The translations under genes were made by a program, and so were the position numbers. 64,000 nucleotides of DNA, from contig JAMKCH010049077.1 in assembly GCA_023653785.1 (NCBI GenBank), forward strand, positions 1 through 64,000. Direction: 5' to 3'. Below the pieces are notes generated by a model, which did no database searches, was not told the origin of the DNA, and saw nothing but the letters and a program-made list of their open reading frames with translations. The stretch is from Ophioderma brevispina (lineage: Eukaryota; Echinodermata; Ophiuroidea; Amphilepidida; Ophiodermatidae). Shown in pieces: positions 1 to 10,918 of the stretch (positions within the stretch are counted from its first letter, which is position 1; each line of letters starts with the position of its first letter).

Positions 1-289
1 TGGGCGCACTGCTAAGGCCCAGGGGGAGGAATCAATTTTTTTCGTCGCATTATGAAAAAATAAAGAGAAGAAAATTTGTAAGAGAAGACAGGTGGAAGAG
101 AAGGGGAGGGGAAGAAGAGACAAGAAGCACTCGCCAAATACATTATTGGACATTTTTGAATCGCAATATAAAACGATTCCCAAACAAAAAGGGAAAACTA
201 AAACAAAGAAAACAAAATAAGAAAGACGGTTGGTTTGTTATTATAAAGCAAGCTGCTTTTAAGCATGGACCCAGAAAATTCTGATACTT

Positions 290-790
290 GACTTTTAAAT
301 AAAATGGCAAAAAAGACCCGCTACTCAGAAAAAAACCCCCGTTACTCAGAAAACCCGATATTCCGGAAAATTGAAAGAGTGGGCCCCCTTTTAATAAAAA
401 CAAAATAAAAAATATCGCTATTCGAGAAAGCCCGTGTTACTCAGAAGGCCCGCTATTCAGGAAAATTTGAATAACGGGCCTTCTGAATAGTGGGTTTTTC
501 TGATTAGTGGGTCTTTCTGAGTAAGGGTTCTGCGCAGGGGTTGTCCATCGCCAAAAAGGGTTCGTTTAATCAGAAGGTTAGGCTAGTACAGAAAAAATAT
601 TCTGACTAACGGGCCCCTTCTGAAGTAAGGGTTTTTTCTGAGTAGCGGGTCTTCTGTATAATGGCGTTCATGTTATAGGAAATCCATCCCCTATTCCAGA
701 AATTCTGATAGCGGACCTTATGGTAAGGGTTTCGGAATAGTGGGTTTCTGAGTGTGGGTGTTCTGAATCTAAAGGGTACCCCACAAAAAT
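290..790. repeat. Degenerate array of gaatagtggg / cccgctattc words in both orientations
   Basis: Short words such as cccgctattcag, cccgttactcag and the reverse complement ctgaatagtggg recur about every 20-30 bases. The left part (290-465) reads mostly in one orientation and the right part (470-780) in the other, so the block folds back on itself around 464. The core cgctattc / gaatagcg also forms the repeat words of the arrays at 36.4 kb and 57.3 kb. No coding potential is seen. Confidence 0.6.
442..486. repeat. Hairpin at the centre of the array
   Basis: An 18-base left arm at 442-459 (cagaaggcccgctattca) pairs with 469-486 (tgaataacgggccttctg) with one mismatch across a 9-base loop. It is the turning point between the two orientations of the surrounding words. 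Confidence 0.7.
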
Positions 791-1119
791 GAGTGGTGTG
801 ATGACAGCGGCGAATCAACAGTGTCACACAAAGGACAAAAACAGAAACAAATAAACTTAAGAGGAAGGACACAAAAAACAAAGTATGCCTAAACAGTGAA
901 TGCCTGATGTGCACAAAAATAGTTTACGATACACGCAACAACAGAGACACTTAAAGGCAGTAAACAGAGGTTAGTTCCCCTCACAGATATATAGACAAAA
1001 TAGGTTTGCTTTTTACATGAAAGATGGTGTGTTAATGAGACAATATAAAAGCAAGCAAAACCCATTTGATGAATGCAAATACAGCTATTGAACAATGTTG
1101 AGGCTGTACAACAGGTTGT

Positions 1120-2315
1120 CTGTTACCCATGAAGTATCGACCAAATCCTGAACATGGCCCATGATATCAAACTAAGCAGGGCAATATGGGGTAGAAAAGA
1201 CCAAAAAACGGATCTTAGCACATTTTTATGCCAGGTATTGCAAAAGCTACCGCTACATACTGTCGTACTTGCCACAGGCCAGTACACAGAAGATAAAGGC
1301 CACAGTTAAAAGAAAAGAACATTGATTCCTATGCCCATCATTGATAGACCATTTTCGACGCGTAGGTATAGATATTGTTGGTCCCCTGGAAAGGTCAAGC
1401 AAAGGTCAAGGTATCTCCTTACTATAGGGATTACGCTACTCGCTATCGAAGCGATGATACCTTGGTCGAATATCAGAAAGGACACCTGTAGCGAAATGCA
1501 CTCATAATGTTTTTGAACGCGTTGGCCTTCACATGAGAGTGTTATGATCCGGGCAGTAATTGCCATGTCCCAAATAAGAGTCCATCTGTAAAGCGTTTGC
1601 AGATTTCGCAGCTCATCGCAACCATACACCATCAACAACGAATGCCTTACGGAACGCGAGCACATGACCATTTTAAAATATATAAAGTCCCTTTCTTCCA
1701 AAGAGAGAAAAGCATTGGGATGTTGGAATAGGTACCCCATTTTCTCTTTTGGCTTATCGAGAAGTATTACCAATCAGGCAACCAACATGTTCGCCATTGA
1801 GTAGTTGTTATATGGCAGACAAGCTAGAGGTCCCCTTAGTTTGAAAAGAGTAACTGGTAGACACGGAAATGAAGAGAAGATTTGTAGTGTCCAAATGCTA
1901 GGTATGCGTAAACGCATAGAAGGTTTCATGCAACAAGCAAACAAAAATTGGCAGGAATATCAAAAATCTATTGACAGCACACTATGATTGTGAACTTCAG
2001 TGCGCGGTGAATTGAGCCCGGGGAGATAAAGTTATGGTTTTTCTCCCAGATTCCCATGCAAAACTAGACAGTAAGTGCAGGGGCCATATAGTATTGTCAG
2101 GAAAATTAACAAAGTTAACTAGAAGTACATGAATGACAAAAGAAAACACACAGGGTACTGCTTGGAATATGAGGAAAAAATGGTATGATAGAGATCAAGA
2201 AAATGTGTATGGCAGAATGCTATGGCATTGTGGGTGGACGATAGAAAAATCAGTCACAATACCACAGTACACCGATTTACAGAAACAATTTGAGCAAGAT
2301 GGACACAGATATTGA
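1120..2315 (+). pseudogene. Decayed Gmr1-like Ty3/gypsy integrase (copy 1)
   Basis: Remnant of a retrotransposon integrase spread over all three forward frames with many stops. Visible in order: a zinc-finger part at about 1120-1290 (AHD-like segment, KTKKRILAHFY, then YCRTCHR); a catalytic-core start at about 1345-1440 (GIDIVGPLERSSKGQ, YLLTI); GSN-like and HHQQ/GLTERE-like remnants near 1550-1660; LLYGRQARGPLSL at about 1806-1845; and the C-terminal GDKVMVFLP...KLDSKCRGPYSIV near 2020-2100, then NMRKKWYDRD near 2168. The last two are typical of the integrase C-terminal domain and the linker before RT in Gmr1-type elements. RT remnants follow directly on the same strand, so integrase lies upstream of RT. 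No intact frame remains. Confidence 0.75.
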
Positions 2316-2399
2316 AAGTGAACCTCTTCCTGTCCTTCAATATGGAAGACAGGTCGCCCCCAAACTGTTCCCAAAGTCAGGATTGGCATGATGTTCCTA

Positions 2400-3300
2400 T
2401 GGCCACCAGAATTGTCTCAACAACAAAAACAAGAACATAGAGTCCTTATTGAAAAAGCACCACAAAAGTTTTTCTGATGTGCCAGGTCGCACAATCCTGG
2501 TTACACTCACAATATTAAAACCACAACGAATGTACCTGTGCGACAGAAAATATACAGGACTCCGCACTCCCTTCAAAGCAAAATCCAGAAAGAACTGATT
2601 CAATGCATAGATAGGGCATAATTGAACCAGCCAACAGTCCCTATGCTTCCCCTATTAAACAGTTTGTATTGACGCCTGGGGGAAAGGACATCCGCATTTT
2701 GTTCAGATTTGAGAGGGATAAATAAAGTATGTGAACTCGCCCATAACGAGATGCCTCGCTGTTAGAGAATTTTGGACAAAAGTTTCAAAAGATAGGTATA
2801 TTAAAACATTGGATCCACAAAAGGGTTTTTATCAGTTACCGCTCGACACTGAATCACGAGCTAAAACTTGATTGTTACTCCTTCGGCCAATTCCATACAC
2901 CAGTATTACTCCCGTTTGGCCTAAAGAATAGTGCAAGTACCTTCATGAGATTATTGATCCTTGTGCTTACTGGATGCCAAGATTTTGCAACCGCATATTA
3001 GATGCGTCTGTATCGGGAGTGATAATGGGAGAGTGACAGTTGAAACATGTCGATGAGGTACTTACAAGAATCAGTGATGCAGGTCACCATCCAACCAGTA
3101 AAATGTGAAAAATGAAATGGTAGATCGGAGGGAGCCTATTTGGGCATGTTAGTTGGTAGGGGAAATATAAGGACAAACTTGACAACACTCAGGCAGTGAA
3201 AGATTTCCCTAGGGCCCAAATACCAAAAAGCATGTTAGGGCATTTCTGGACTGTCCGGCTGTACTATAGGAGGTTTTTCCTAGTTATGCAGATATAGCCC
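2400..3300 (+). pseudogene. Decayed Gmr1-like reverse transcriptase (copy 1)
   Basis: Follows the integrase remnant on the same strand. The DVPGRT motif that precedes RT in this group is at about 2475-2495. An RIL..F.R-like start of the RT domain (GGKDIRILF, INKV) is near 2680-2730. A TARH/SRAK and PFGLKN-like block is near 2840-2935, a YLGMLVGRGNI match near 3140-3170, and VRAFLDCPAVLYRRF-like and SYADIARPLTELTKKL blocks are at about 3230-3330. Frames change many times and stops are frequent. The DD catalytic box is not preserved legibly. Dead copy. Confidence 0.72.
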
Positions 3301-3815
3301 GCCCACTCACAGAACTTACCAAGAAATTAATGCCAAACAAAGTTACATGGCATGATGCTTGTGAAATATCCCTTTTCAAGACAAGAGGGTTTTGGTAGAG
3401 TGAACCATTTTGTTCCCAGATTTTTCTAAAAACCATTAGTCTTACAGACCAGACGCCATCACAATGCACCTTAGGGGCACGTTTCTAGCCAAAGATGATG
3501 GCCAGGGAAAGGAAAAACATATACTCTATCTTAGCCAGAATAAAATGATAGATAGAGAGGTCAGGTATACTATATCTGAGAAAGAAGTCTTGCCATTTAT
3601 TTGGGACAATTGGCAAATTGCATTTACATTCTTTATGGACACAATTGCACTGTAATATTCAGACCACCAGTGTATTGTTTGGGCTTGAGAGACGAAACAA
3701 ATCCACAAATTCAAGACTGACACGTTGGTTTTTAGCTTGCAACCATATCCAATCACTGGTGTGTACAAAAAGGGTGTCGCAAACACAGCCAAATTGCAGA
3801 TTGGTTTTCTAGAAG
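3300..3815 (+). pseudogene. Decayed RNase H domain (copy 1)
   Basis: Continuation of the decayed pol. NKVTWHDACEISLFK at about 3338-3380 matches the segment between RT and RNase H; a YTISEKEVLPFIWDN segment at about 3570-3606 matches the conserved tether IEKE.LAI.WAL; an LQPYPITGVYKKGVANTA segment near 3740-3790 matches the end of RNase H (Y..EY.KG..N..AD..SR). Frames shift between these blocks. Together with the upstream blocks this gives the order IN-RT-RH. Confidence 0.72.
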
Positions 3816-5045
3816 TTATATTATAATGTGATAAAATGCTGTTACACCATGGTGTTTGGACTTGCAAATATGATGTGCTCTATGGGTGATACCTTAAAAC
3901 TTTCCATTGGTAGCTTTAAAATTACAACTCAAATTTTTATGACATGTATATTTTCATGACTTATAACAGAAGATATACTATTAAACAATGAAATTTTGCA
4001 GTACTGAAGATTTCTCAGTAATATATATATATATAAGTTAGTGGGCTTTCCAGGTCAAAAACTTTAACCATGATTTCTTTAAAGTGGGTTAAAATTCTGG
4101 AAATTTACATATAATTTGCTGGTTTAAATTAATAATGTATGGTTAAAAAAGGGCAACTGTTTTTACTTTTGCACTGGAACTTTGAATAGTGCACTTGATA
4201 CTACCAGCAAAACCCCGACCGCACTTCCTGTTATGTCTGTATGTGTGAGAATTGGAAATTAAACATGTAGCCAAGCGATGTTTACAACATTGAACTAGTT
4301 GAAACTGCCAAGTGATAATCAGCAAGCCTTGATAAGTTGACTGTTTCAGATAAGGACTTTGATTCTCTTCACAAGGTTGAGCAGTAAATGTTTTGACTGT
4401 GATTTTTGAAAACCTGTTTGAAATTTACTTGGAGAGCGCCAATGTTTCACGGCACAACATGCTGGCAATCGCTCCGTGGCTTTGAATATTTTAATGAGGG
4501 ATTTGAGGCCACTGCCCAAACTTGATACAGACAGCGCATGTGGTACTAACTTGGGAATTCCCGCGATATATGGACTGCATCAATATTGGACACTCCCCAA
4601 CTTGTGGGATTGTATTCCAGAAAGAGCGGAGTTTTCTCGGAGTGCTGTTGCATGTAATAAAACGGTTACAAAAATTATATCCGCGGCATAACATGTAAAT
4701 TAGAAGTTCTATTAGAGCAATAACCCATCTTCTGCTATTGTATTTATGAATGGAAAATTGCTAAACTTTGCTCAGTGCCATTTAGGACACGTTCACTGTG
4801 ATCATGTGCAGTGACACATGAACTGTTTATATAGGCTGGAACTTGGAACTAGCGTATTAGGAGGACACGGCGACTTCGATTATAGGCAGTACATGGAACT
4901 TTGTGTAATAGCTGAGAATTGGAGCATATTAGCTTAAATAAGCCGGGGACTCTATATAAAAATATATAATATGCAAACTGATTGTTTTATTAAATGATTG
5001 TTTACTTGTTACAATGAAAATGGTTCGTGAAGATTTACAAAATCT
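3816..5045. other. No gene recognised; probable non-coding 3' part of copy 1
   Basis: AT-rich DNA with a short AT run at 4021-4036 and no reading frame that resembles a protein. It lies between the decayed RNase H and a candidate LTR start, so it is most simply the 3' non-coding part of the Gmr1-like copy or flanking DNA. Confidence 0.4.
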
Positions 5046-5046
5046 T

Positions 5047-5560
5047 TAAAAAGAGGAGAGCATTGTTAGGTCTGGTAGATACTTCCATCAGGGTATTTCC
5101 TGTTAAATTTATAGTATTAATGTTACCGCAGTTAATTGATCTCAATCCAAGAGTTTTGCACAACTGTGATGGGATAGCTCTGGAGCAATGGACTTGTTTA
5201 ATCTAATTATCTATTAATTCTGATCCCAATCAAGCTTGCGCGATTGTGATTGGCTGTTTGGAAGGCGGGAAAATTGCGCCCTTTGATAATTTCTTAGAAT
5301 TTTCGTGATTTTAAATCTTCAGATGGTTCTAGTATGGGAGAAAGAAACAGGCTATATACAATCCGATCCGTGATGTGATTCCGAATATTAAGTTTGATTT
5401 CACACTATAGAGTGGTATTAAACATATTTAATTGTTAAAATATTACATCAAGTCTGGTGAAGTCAAGTCATTTATTGGAGTGTTTCTCCTATGTATGGAA
5501 GTTTGGGAGAGGACGGCATAAGGCCCGAGTTCATCTCAAAGAGCTATTGACCCCCCCGCC
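5047..5560 (+). repeat. Candidate LTR of copy 1 (polypurine run then TGTTAGG)
   Basis: A purine run (aaaaagaggagagca, about 5047-5064) is followed by tgttaggtctgg, which would fit a polypurine tract next to an LTR start at about 5066. A TATA-like gctatataca lies near 5351. No matching second LTR was found in the window and the right end is not clear, so this is a tentative call. Confidence 0.3.
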
Positions 5561-5679
5561 CCGGGACGGCAGCTATAACTTCTTCTAAACTTCAAAAAGT
5601 GGCTCGAGAGGGAAGAACTGATGGCAAACCAGCAATTTAGTTCATTTTAATGTACTTCTTGACCCGACATATACTGAGG

Positions 5680-5778
5680 GATATTAAACTGATTGCCACC
5701 GAGATGACGTGCGAGACAAACTTCTCATGACCTCCTGGGTTTCTCTTTAAATACAGGAATCCTGGTACCCCCGTAACA
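5680..5778 (+). repeat. 3' end of the 5' LTR
   Basis: About 99 bases closely match the last about 100 bases of the 3' LTR (13011-13111), including gatattaaact, tttctctttaaatacag and the terminal ggtacccccgtaaca. Upstream of 5680 the match to the 3' LTR is lost, so the 5' LTR is truncated or strongly diverged. Confidence 0.75.
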
Positions 5779-5780
5779 TA

Positions 5781-5798
5781 TGGCGATCTGCCGGATGG
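5781..5798 (+). promoter_or_regulatory. Candidate primer binding site
   Basis: Two bases after the LTR end, tggcgatctgccggatgg begins with TGG, as expected for complementarity to a tRNA 3'-CCA end. The tRNA was not identified. Confidence 0.5.
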
Positions 5799-5919
5799 TT
5801 AAAGGCAGCCCTCAACCATGGCCACCTAATTGATGTAAGAGATTGAAGGAAGAAAAGAAATGGGACTTACGTCCTGACCCACAAGGTGTTGTTGAGACTC
5901 TATTAGCCTTCCAGTAGCT

Positions 5920-6640
5920 TTGCAAGTTGGGTCACCATTGAAGATGGCTGCCGCCCATTTGGAAGCAGTAGTAGAGGAGAAAGTAGGTGAGTTCTCTACA
6001 CCCTTGAGGAAGGTAGGTAAACAGAGTGATATATCACTTAAGATACAGAGGGGTGCTCAGAAGGAAAGTATGCAAATTGCTCTCATCCAAACATGTCTCA
6101 ATACCTGGGCCAGCGAGGAGAGGTAGCGGCCAATGAGGCTGGAGGTCTTGCTATCTGCCGGACTTAGAAATGATCAAGAATTTAACAAATTCCTGACTCT
6201 ACCACAATTTCTAAAACATTGGAATTACAAACAACCATTGCCAAAAGAGCATGAAAAACAAGGGAAGTCGGTCCACAAAATCAGACCGATAGGCTTTCAT
6301 ATCTGAGTGTAGCCAGGCAAATTGAGGATGCAATTGCAAAAGGATATGAACGACAAGCAATTGTAAATGCAATAACTAGATCTATCGTCAGTGGCCTACC
6401 CCTTAGAGGATACCTTGAAAGTAGACCAGAAATCACATTGCCCCAGCTACGACAGGCCTACGCTCTCATTTCAAAGAAGGCGATGCATTGGACAGTTACC
6501 AATTGTTGTCAGCAGCATCGCAAAGCCCAAAGGAATCAGCTCAAGATTTTGTTAATGAGGGCAATGAATCTTCGCCAGAAGGTCCTTTTCGCCTCACAAG
6601 AGGAAGGCGCCCCATTGAAATACGATCCAGGTCTGGTCAA
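5920..6640 (+). pseudogene. gag (capsid part) of the Ty3/gypsy element
   Basis: The likely start is the ATG at 5944 (MAAAHLEAVVEEKVGEF), in frame within an open stretch at 5920-6126. After a frame change come AIVNAITRSIVSGLPLRGYL (about 6359-6419), ITLPQLRQ, EGDALDSYQLLSAASQSPK (about 6477-6535, another frame) and AMNLRQKVLFASQEEGAP (about 6562-6615). These are typical of retrotransposon capsid regions: hydrophobic and helical, ending in a Q-rich segment. No CCHC zinc knuckle is seen, since the sequence jumps into RT at about 6640. At least three frame changes make it non-functional. Confidence 0.7.
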
Positions 6641-7319
6641 AAGGTCTCGACCTGGGGAAGGCATACCACCAGGGCTCATGACCCTGAAAGTAGACCACTT
6701 ACTGCCTTTGTAACCCCGTATGGTTTGCATGAGTGGGTGCGGATTCCATTTGGTTGAAAAATGCCCCGGCAGCCTACCACCGCTGTATGGAGTCCGCCCT
6801 CGAAGGTCTCAATCACGACATATGTGAAGTATACCTTGATGATGTAATTGTCTTCAGCAAGACTTTCGAGGAACATATTGAAAATCTTCAAAAGGTACTT
6901 CAAGCCCTCAGCAAACACGGTATGAAGCTGCGAATCAATAAGTGTGATCTATTTAAGAAGGAAGTCCGATATTTGGGAAAGATTGTGTCCTCAGAGGGAT
7001 ATAGACCTGATCCGAAAGATACCGCTGCTCTCCGCAAACTTACTGAGAAGACACCGCAGACTGTTGGCGATGTGAGGAAGCTTCTTGGGCTCACTGGGTG
7101 CTATAGAAGATATTTGAGGAATTATTCAAAGAGAGCAAAGTCCCTATTCTCACTGCTGACTCAAACAGAACAGTCTAGCACCTCAACCAAAGTCAAAGGA
7201 AAGAAGAAGATGAGAGGAAAGCAGAAATCTGGAGGCCAAGTCCCCTCAAAGACTCTGATTAAATGGCTCCCATCGCATCAAAAGATCTTAGAAGAGTTCA
7301 TCCAGGAGCTTACTAAGTA
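6640..7319 (+). pseudogene. Reverse transcriptase (C-terminal two thirds) of the Ty3/gypsy element
   Basis: Starts abruptly inside the RT fold at LDLGKAYHQG (about 6650), then PESRPLTAFVTPYGLHEW in another frame. After a one-base frameshift at about 6755 a long open stretch follows to 7318. It carries LKNAPAAYHRCM, the catalytic box VYLDDVIVFS (YLDD, about 6832-6843), KCDLFKKEVRYLGKIVS and the connection KLLGLTGCYRRYLRNYSKRA. A lysine-rich insert (about 7195-7235) precedes LPSHQKILEEFIQELTK. The N-terminal third of RT with the first catalytic aspartate is missing, so it cannot be active. Confidence 0.9.
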
Positions 7320-7710
7320 AACCCACCAATCATGGCATTCCCCAATATGGAGAAACCATTTATTCTCCATACAGACGCCTCTCACGATGGTCTTGGCGCA
7401 GTTCTCTACCAGGAGCAAGATGGTGTTAATCGAGTCATAGGCTATGGATCTAGAGCTTTATCTCCCGCGGAGAAAAATTACCACCTACACTCAGGGAAGC
7501 TCGAATTCTTGGCATTGAAATGGGCTGTGACCAGCCATTTCCGAGATTACCTGTTTTACGCCAAGTCCTTCACCGTGTATACCGACAATAACCCCCTTAC
7601 CTACGTACTCACAACAGCTAAACCAATGGGTAGCTGAGCTTGCGGACTTCAATTTTACGATCAAATACAGACCAGGAGCGGCAAATGGAGACGCAGATGC
7701 GTTATCGCGA
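7320..7710 (+). pseudogene. RNase H domain of the Ty3/gypsy element
   Basis: Continues from RT after a one-base shift at about 7318. MEKPFILHTDASHDGLGAVL (7350-7410) holds the first catalytic aspartate of RNase H; YHLHSGKLEFLALKWAV (about 7480-7530) the catalytic glutamate region; [12 protein letters not shown] (about 7575-7610) the second aspartate. A small deletion near 7621 changes frame; the next frame carries [20 protein letters not shown] and DADALSRM (about 7629-7713), the usual end of the domain. Function is RNA strand removal during reverse transcription in a cytoplasmic particle. Confidence 0.88.
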
Positions 7711-8835
7711 ATGCCTTTGGATCCTCCAAATTTCAAGGATTGCACAGAAGAGATTTCTCCATTAGTAATGGATGCCATTGTGCAAGGTATCAGCATTCAA
7801 ACTACTGAAGAATTCGCATTTGTCAACTCTGTTATAGCTGATAAAGACATGATCAACCACCCCAAGGTACCACCTGATGAGATCGTCACCAAGGGGCAAC
7901 TACGCAATGAACAGTCAAGTGATCCAGCTATTGCCCGCTTTATGAAATACAAGATCAGAGGCAGATGGCCAACACGTGAGGAACGTTTGGGTGAGCTCCC
8001 TGAAACCAGCAGCATGATGCATGAATGGAAGAACATGAATGTGGACTCAGATGGTCTCCTCCGCAGGACTACCAAGACTCGATCCCAGATTGTGATTCCA
8101 CATTGTCTCCGGTCCATGGTTTTGAAGAAACTTCACAATGAGATGGGACATTTGGGTTCTGAAAGGGTTCTCCATTTAGCTCGGGAACGTTTCTACTGCC
8201 CACATATGGAAGCGAGCATAGACCACTATGTCACTAAGATGTGTAGTTGCGTCAAGAAGAAGAAACCAGCAAGACCCGTTAAATCGCCAATGACCAATAT
8301 CACTACCACTGAGCCTTTGGAGTTAGTCAGCATCGATTTCCTCCACTTAGATGGCTGTAAAGGAGGTTATGAGTACATCTTGGTTGTGGTCAATCATTTC
8401 ACAAGATTTGCACAGGCTTACCCAACAACAAACAAGTCTGGAAAGACAGCGGCTGACAAGATCTTCAATGATTTTGTATTGAAATTTGGCTTTCCACGAA
8501 GACTCCACCATGACCAAGGAAAGGAGTTTGAGAACCAATTTTTCAGTCGCTTGGAACAACTTAGTGGAATGAAAGGATCACATACCACCCCATACCACCC
8601 GGAAGGAAATGGTCAAGTCGAAAGATTTAACAGGACTTTACTTTCTATGCTTCGTACTCTTACTGACAAAGAGAAGAGTGATTGGAAACAACATCTCAAC
8701 AAGGTGGTCCACGCCTACAATGTTACAAAACACGACACTACTGGGTATGCACCACACCTCTTACTCTTTGGCCATTCGCCCAGACTCCCGATAGATTTAG
8801 CATTTGGTTCCAAACACACAAGAACCTGCTGCTGA
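7711..8835 (+). pseudogene. Integrase (zinc finger and catalytic core) of the Ty3/gypsy element
   Basis: A 374-residue open frame, itself open upstream to the RNase H end. The zinc-binding part [13 protein letters not shown]...[14 protein letters not shown] (about 8130-8275) has the two histidines; the cysteine pair is C-x-C (CSC) rather than the usual C-x2-C. The DDE core has the first aspartate in [10 protein letters not shown] (about 8326-8352), the second in [11 protein letters not shown] (about 8503-8535) and the glutamate in [12 protein letters not shown] (about 8599-8635). It ends early at 8835 after a frameshift near 8810, where the next frame takes over. Confidence 0.92.
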
Positions 8836-9649
8836 ATACCATGAATATGTTAGAAAGTGGAAACTTCGGATGGAAGAGGCCTATGAAATAGCCAGAGCAA
8901 ATGCAAAGAAGGTAGCAGATAGAAGCAAAGATCGTCATGACCAGAAAGCAAGGAGAACAACCCTTTCTCCAGGTGACAGAGTCCTCATCAAAAACTGTGT
9001 CCCTCCAGGAGGTCCAGGGAAGTTACAAGGGTTCTATGAAGATAAAGTTCATGTGGTTATCAGTAAGAAGGAAGATCTGCCTGTGTATGAATTACAACCA
9101 GAGGATAGAAATGGAAGAACAAGAATTCTCCATAGAAACCTACTGTTCCCATGTGATTTTCTTGCATCTGATCATCCAGCCGAACCCCAGCCCCAGCCAG
9201 CTCTGTCAAGAAGGAATCTTCGAACAAGATCTAATGCCAACAATAAGCATCTTCGACAAACAGACTCTGAATCAGATGAGGAGGAGGATAGATATCTCCA
9301 AGAATTTTATCGGGTAGTCTCTGCCATGCCACAAAATTCACCAGTGGAGCTAGACCAAGATCAGCCCTCATCTACACCAGAGACCACGTTTGAACCAAGT
9401 ACACAAAGTGATCCACAAGATCAGCCTGGGAACAGCCCATCAGAAAGAGCAGACGAAATTACCGATAGACAAGAGTCAGGGCAACAACCAGGAAGAAGTG
9501 ACTCGCCTGAGCCGGCAGCATCAACTGACCAGAGTGGTAATGATGAGCAAGGAACTGAAAGTGAAGTGACTAGACATTCAACTAGACATCGTCAACCACC
9601 AAACACTTTTGGTTACCATCAGTTGGGAGCCCCCGCTCCATGGTGTATG
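8804..9649 (+). pseudogene. Integrase C-terminal domain and acidic/Gln-rich tail, interrupted by a solo LTR
   Basis: The frame overlapping the end of the previous one continues the integrase: EEAYEIARANAKKVADRSKD and LSPGDRVLIKN...GPGKLQGFYEDKVHVV (about 8970-9060) match the C-terminal DNA-binding domain; RILHRNLLFPCDF ends it (about 9121-9160). The remaining about 150 residues are polar (Gln, Ser, Glu, Asp and Pro-rich) with no fold recognised. The frame appears to stop at 9667, but the last codons come from the inserted solo LTR. Across the insertion and target duplication the same frame resumes at 10663-10918. Confidence 0.85.
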
Positions 9650-10662
9650 TGTTATGACGTCTCATAGACGTCAAAGGTCAGAAATACCTTTCAAACACAA
9701 ATAAATGAGCCTTGTGCACAAATGATCTAAATTATATATAATAAACAGTTTTAATGATCTTTACTTGATTTGGTTCAAGAATTTGGTATGTCCAAAACAA
9801 AATTACATATAATTACACAATTTAAGATTATTATACTTATAAAGAGTTCTAGTATCCTATGTTGAAGGCGTTGCAGTTCAGCGATGATATGTCCTCACAG
9901 CGAAGACTCCAAAATGACAGTATGCAAAGTCACATAATTTAATTCTTCAGGTAGTATATTCCATGGGAATCTTCTCAGTCCTGAAAGATAACTTTTGTCC
10001 AGCAGTTCAAGACGACAAGGTTAAATTAAGTCCCTCGACGACATAATCCACAGTATATCAGTCCAAGATAATCACCACGATTTCTATCTGTCCACAATTT
10101 GGAATCCTATTTTGATTCCCAGCACTTTCGGCTTCAAAGACGACAGTAGAATAATTACAGCACTCTGCTCACATGGAATTTAAAAATAATAAATCTGGAA
10201 CTTGTTGTGGAGCTCAAATCTACCAGTATTGTAGATAAAACTAGCTATAACCATACTGTATAGCTGATTGCATCTGCTGACGGCGAGACTTAGCTCAAAT
10301 CTCAAATATATACTGACTTCACAAAGATCCCAGTCTAAAAATAGACATTACAACAGCATCATGGCATAAACATAACCTGAATCACATCACTTTCCATATA
10401 TAACTCTACGGGGAAATTCCCTGATCTTACAATGTTTTGATCTCAAAACATAAACAAGTTTCTAAATTTAGCATCCTTGGGGAATTCCCCACTTCCCCTA
10501 TTGTGCAATCTAAACAGGTGCACTTAGCAAAACAAACTAGGGGTATTCCCCTTTCTCTCTTTATAGTAAACAAAATACTTTCCCGTGAGAAATCTCTTCT
10601 CAAATAAAATGAGAAAATAATATTTTTAAAAGTTTAATCAGAAAAATGGAGGCCATATAACA
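9650..10662 (-). mobile_element. Solo LTR (reverse orientation) of the Gmr1-like family
   Basis: Reverse complement of an LTR related to the one at 26977-28097: shared blocks include the start (atggcctccatttttctgatt, split here for length: atggcctcc then atttttctgatt), the ggggaatacc and ggaattcccc blocks, and the end near gacgtctc. It runs from tgtt at 9650 to aaca at 10662, and is flanked on both sides by TATG (9646-9649 and 10663-10666), a 4-bp target duplication. No internal sequence remains, as after LTR-LTR recombination. It interrupts the last open frame of the surrounding Ty3/gypsy element. Confidence 0.9.
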
Positions 10663-10918
10663 TATGCCACTGACGGTCAAAGAAGAGCATTCAAATCAAT
10701 CGAGGCAACATGTTATGCCTAAGCCAATGAATAATACGATGTACCCACATTCAATAATGACGACCTACAATTCTCCTCACCACCTGCACCATGACCACGT
10801 CCAACCAGCTTTTCATCCGCAGTATGGAAACTTCTACCTTCCACAACAAAATTGGGTAGTGCCTACACAAACACCAGTGCCATATCAGCAAATACCCATT
10901 GGATTTCAGCTATCTTGA
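10663..10918 (+). pseudogene. C-terminal remainder of the Ty3/gypsy pol frame after the solo LTR
   Basis: An open stretch of about 84 codons rich in His, Gln, Pro and Asn (for example HHLHHDHVQPAFHPQYG) ending at a stop at 10916-10918. With the solo LTR and one TATG copy removed, it is in the same frame as 8804-9649, so it is read here as the end of that frame and not as a separate gene. No domain is recognised. Confidence 0.6.

Noticed and set aside
1306..1773. 155-codon minus-strand frame
   Set aside because: Antisense to the decayed integrase, whose motifs are legible on the plus strand.
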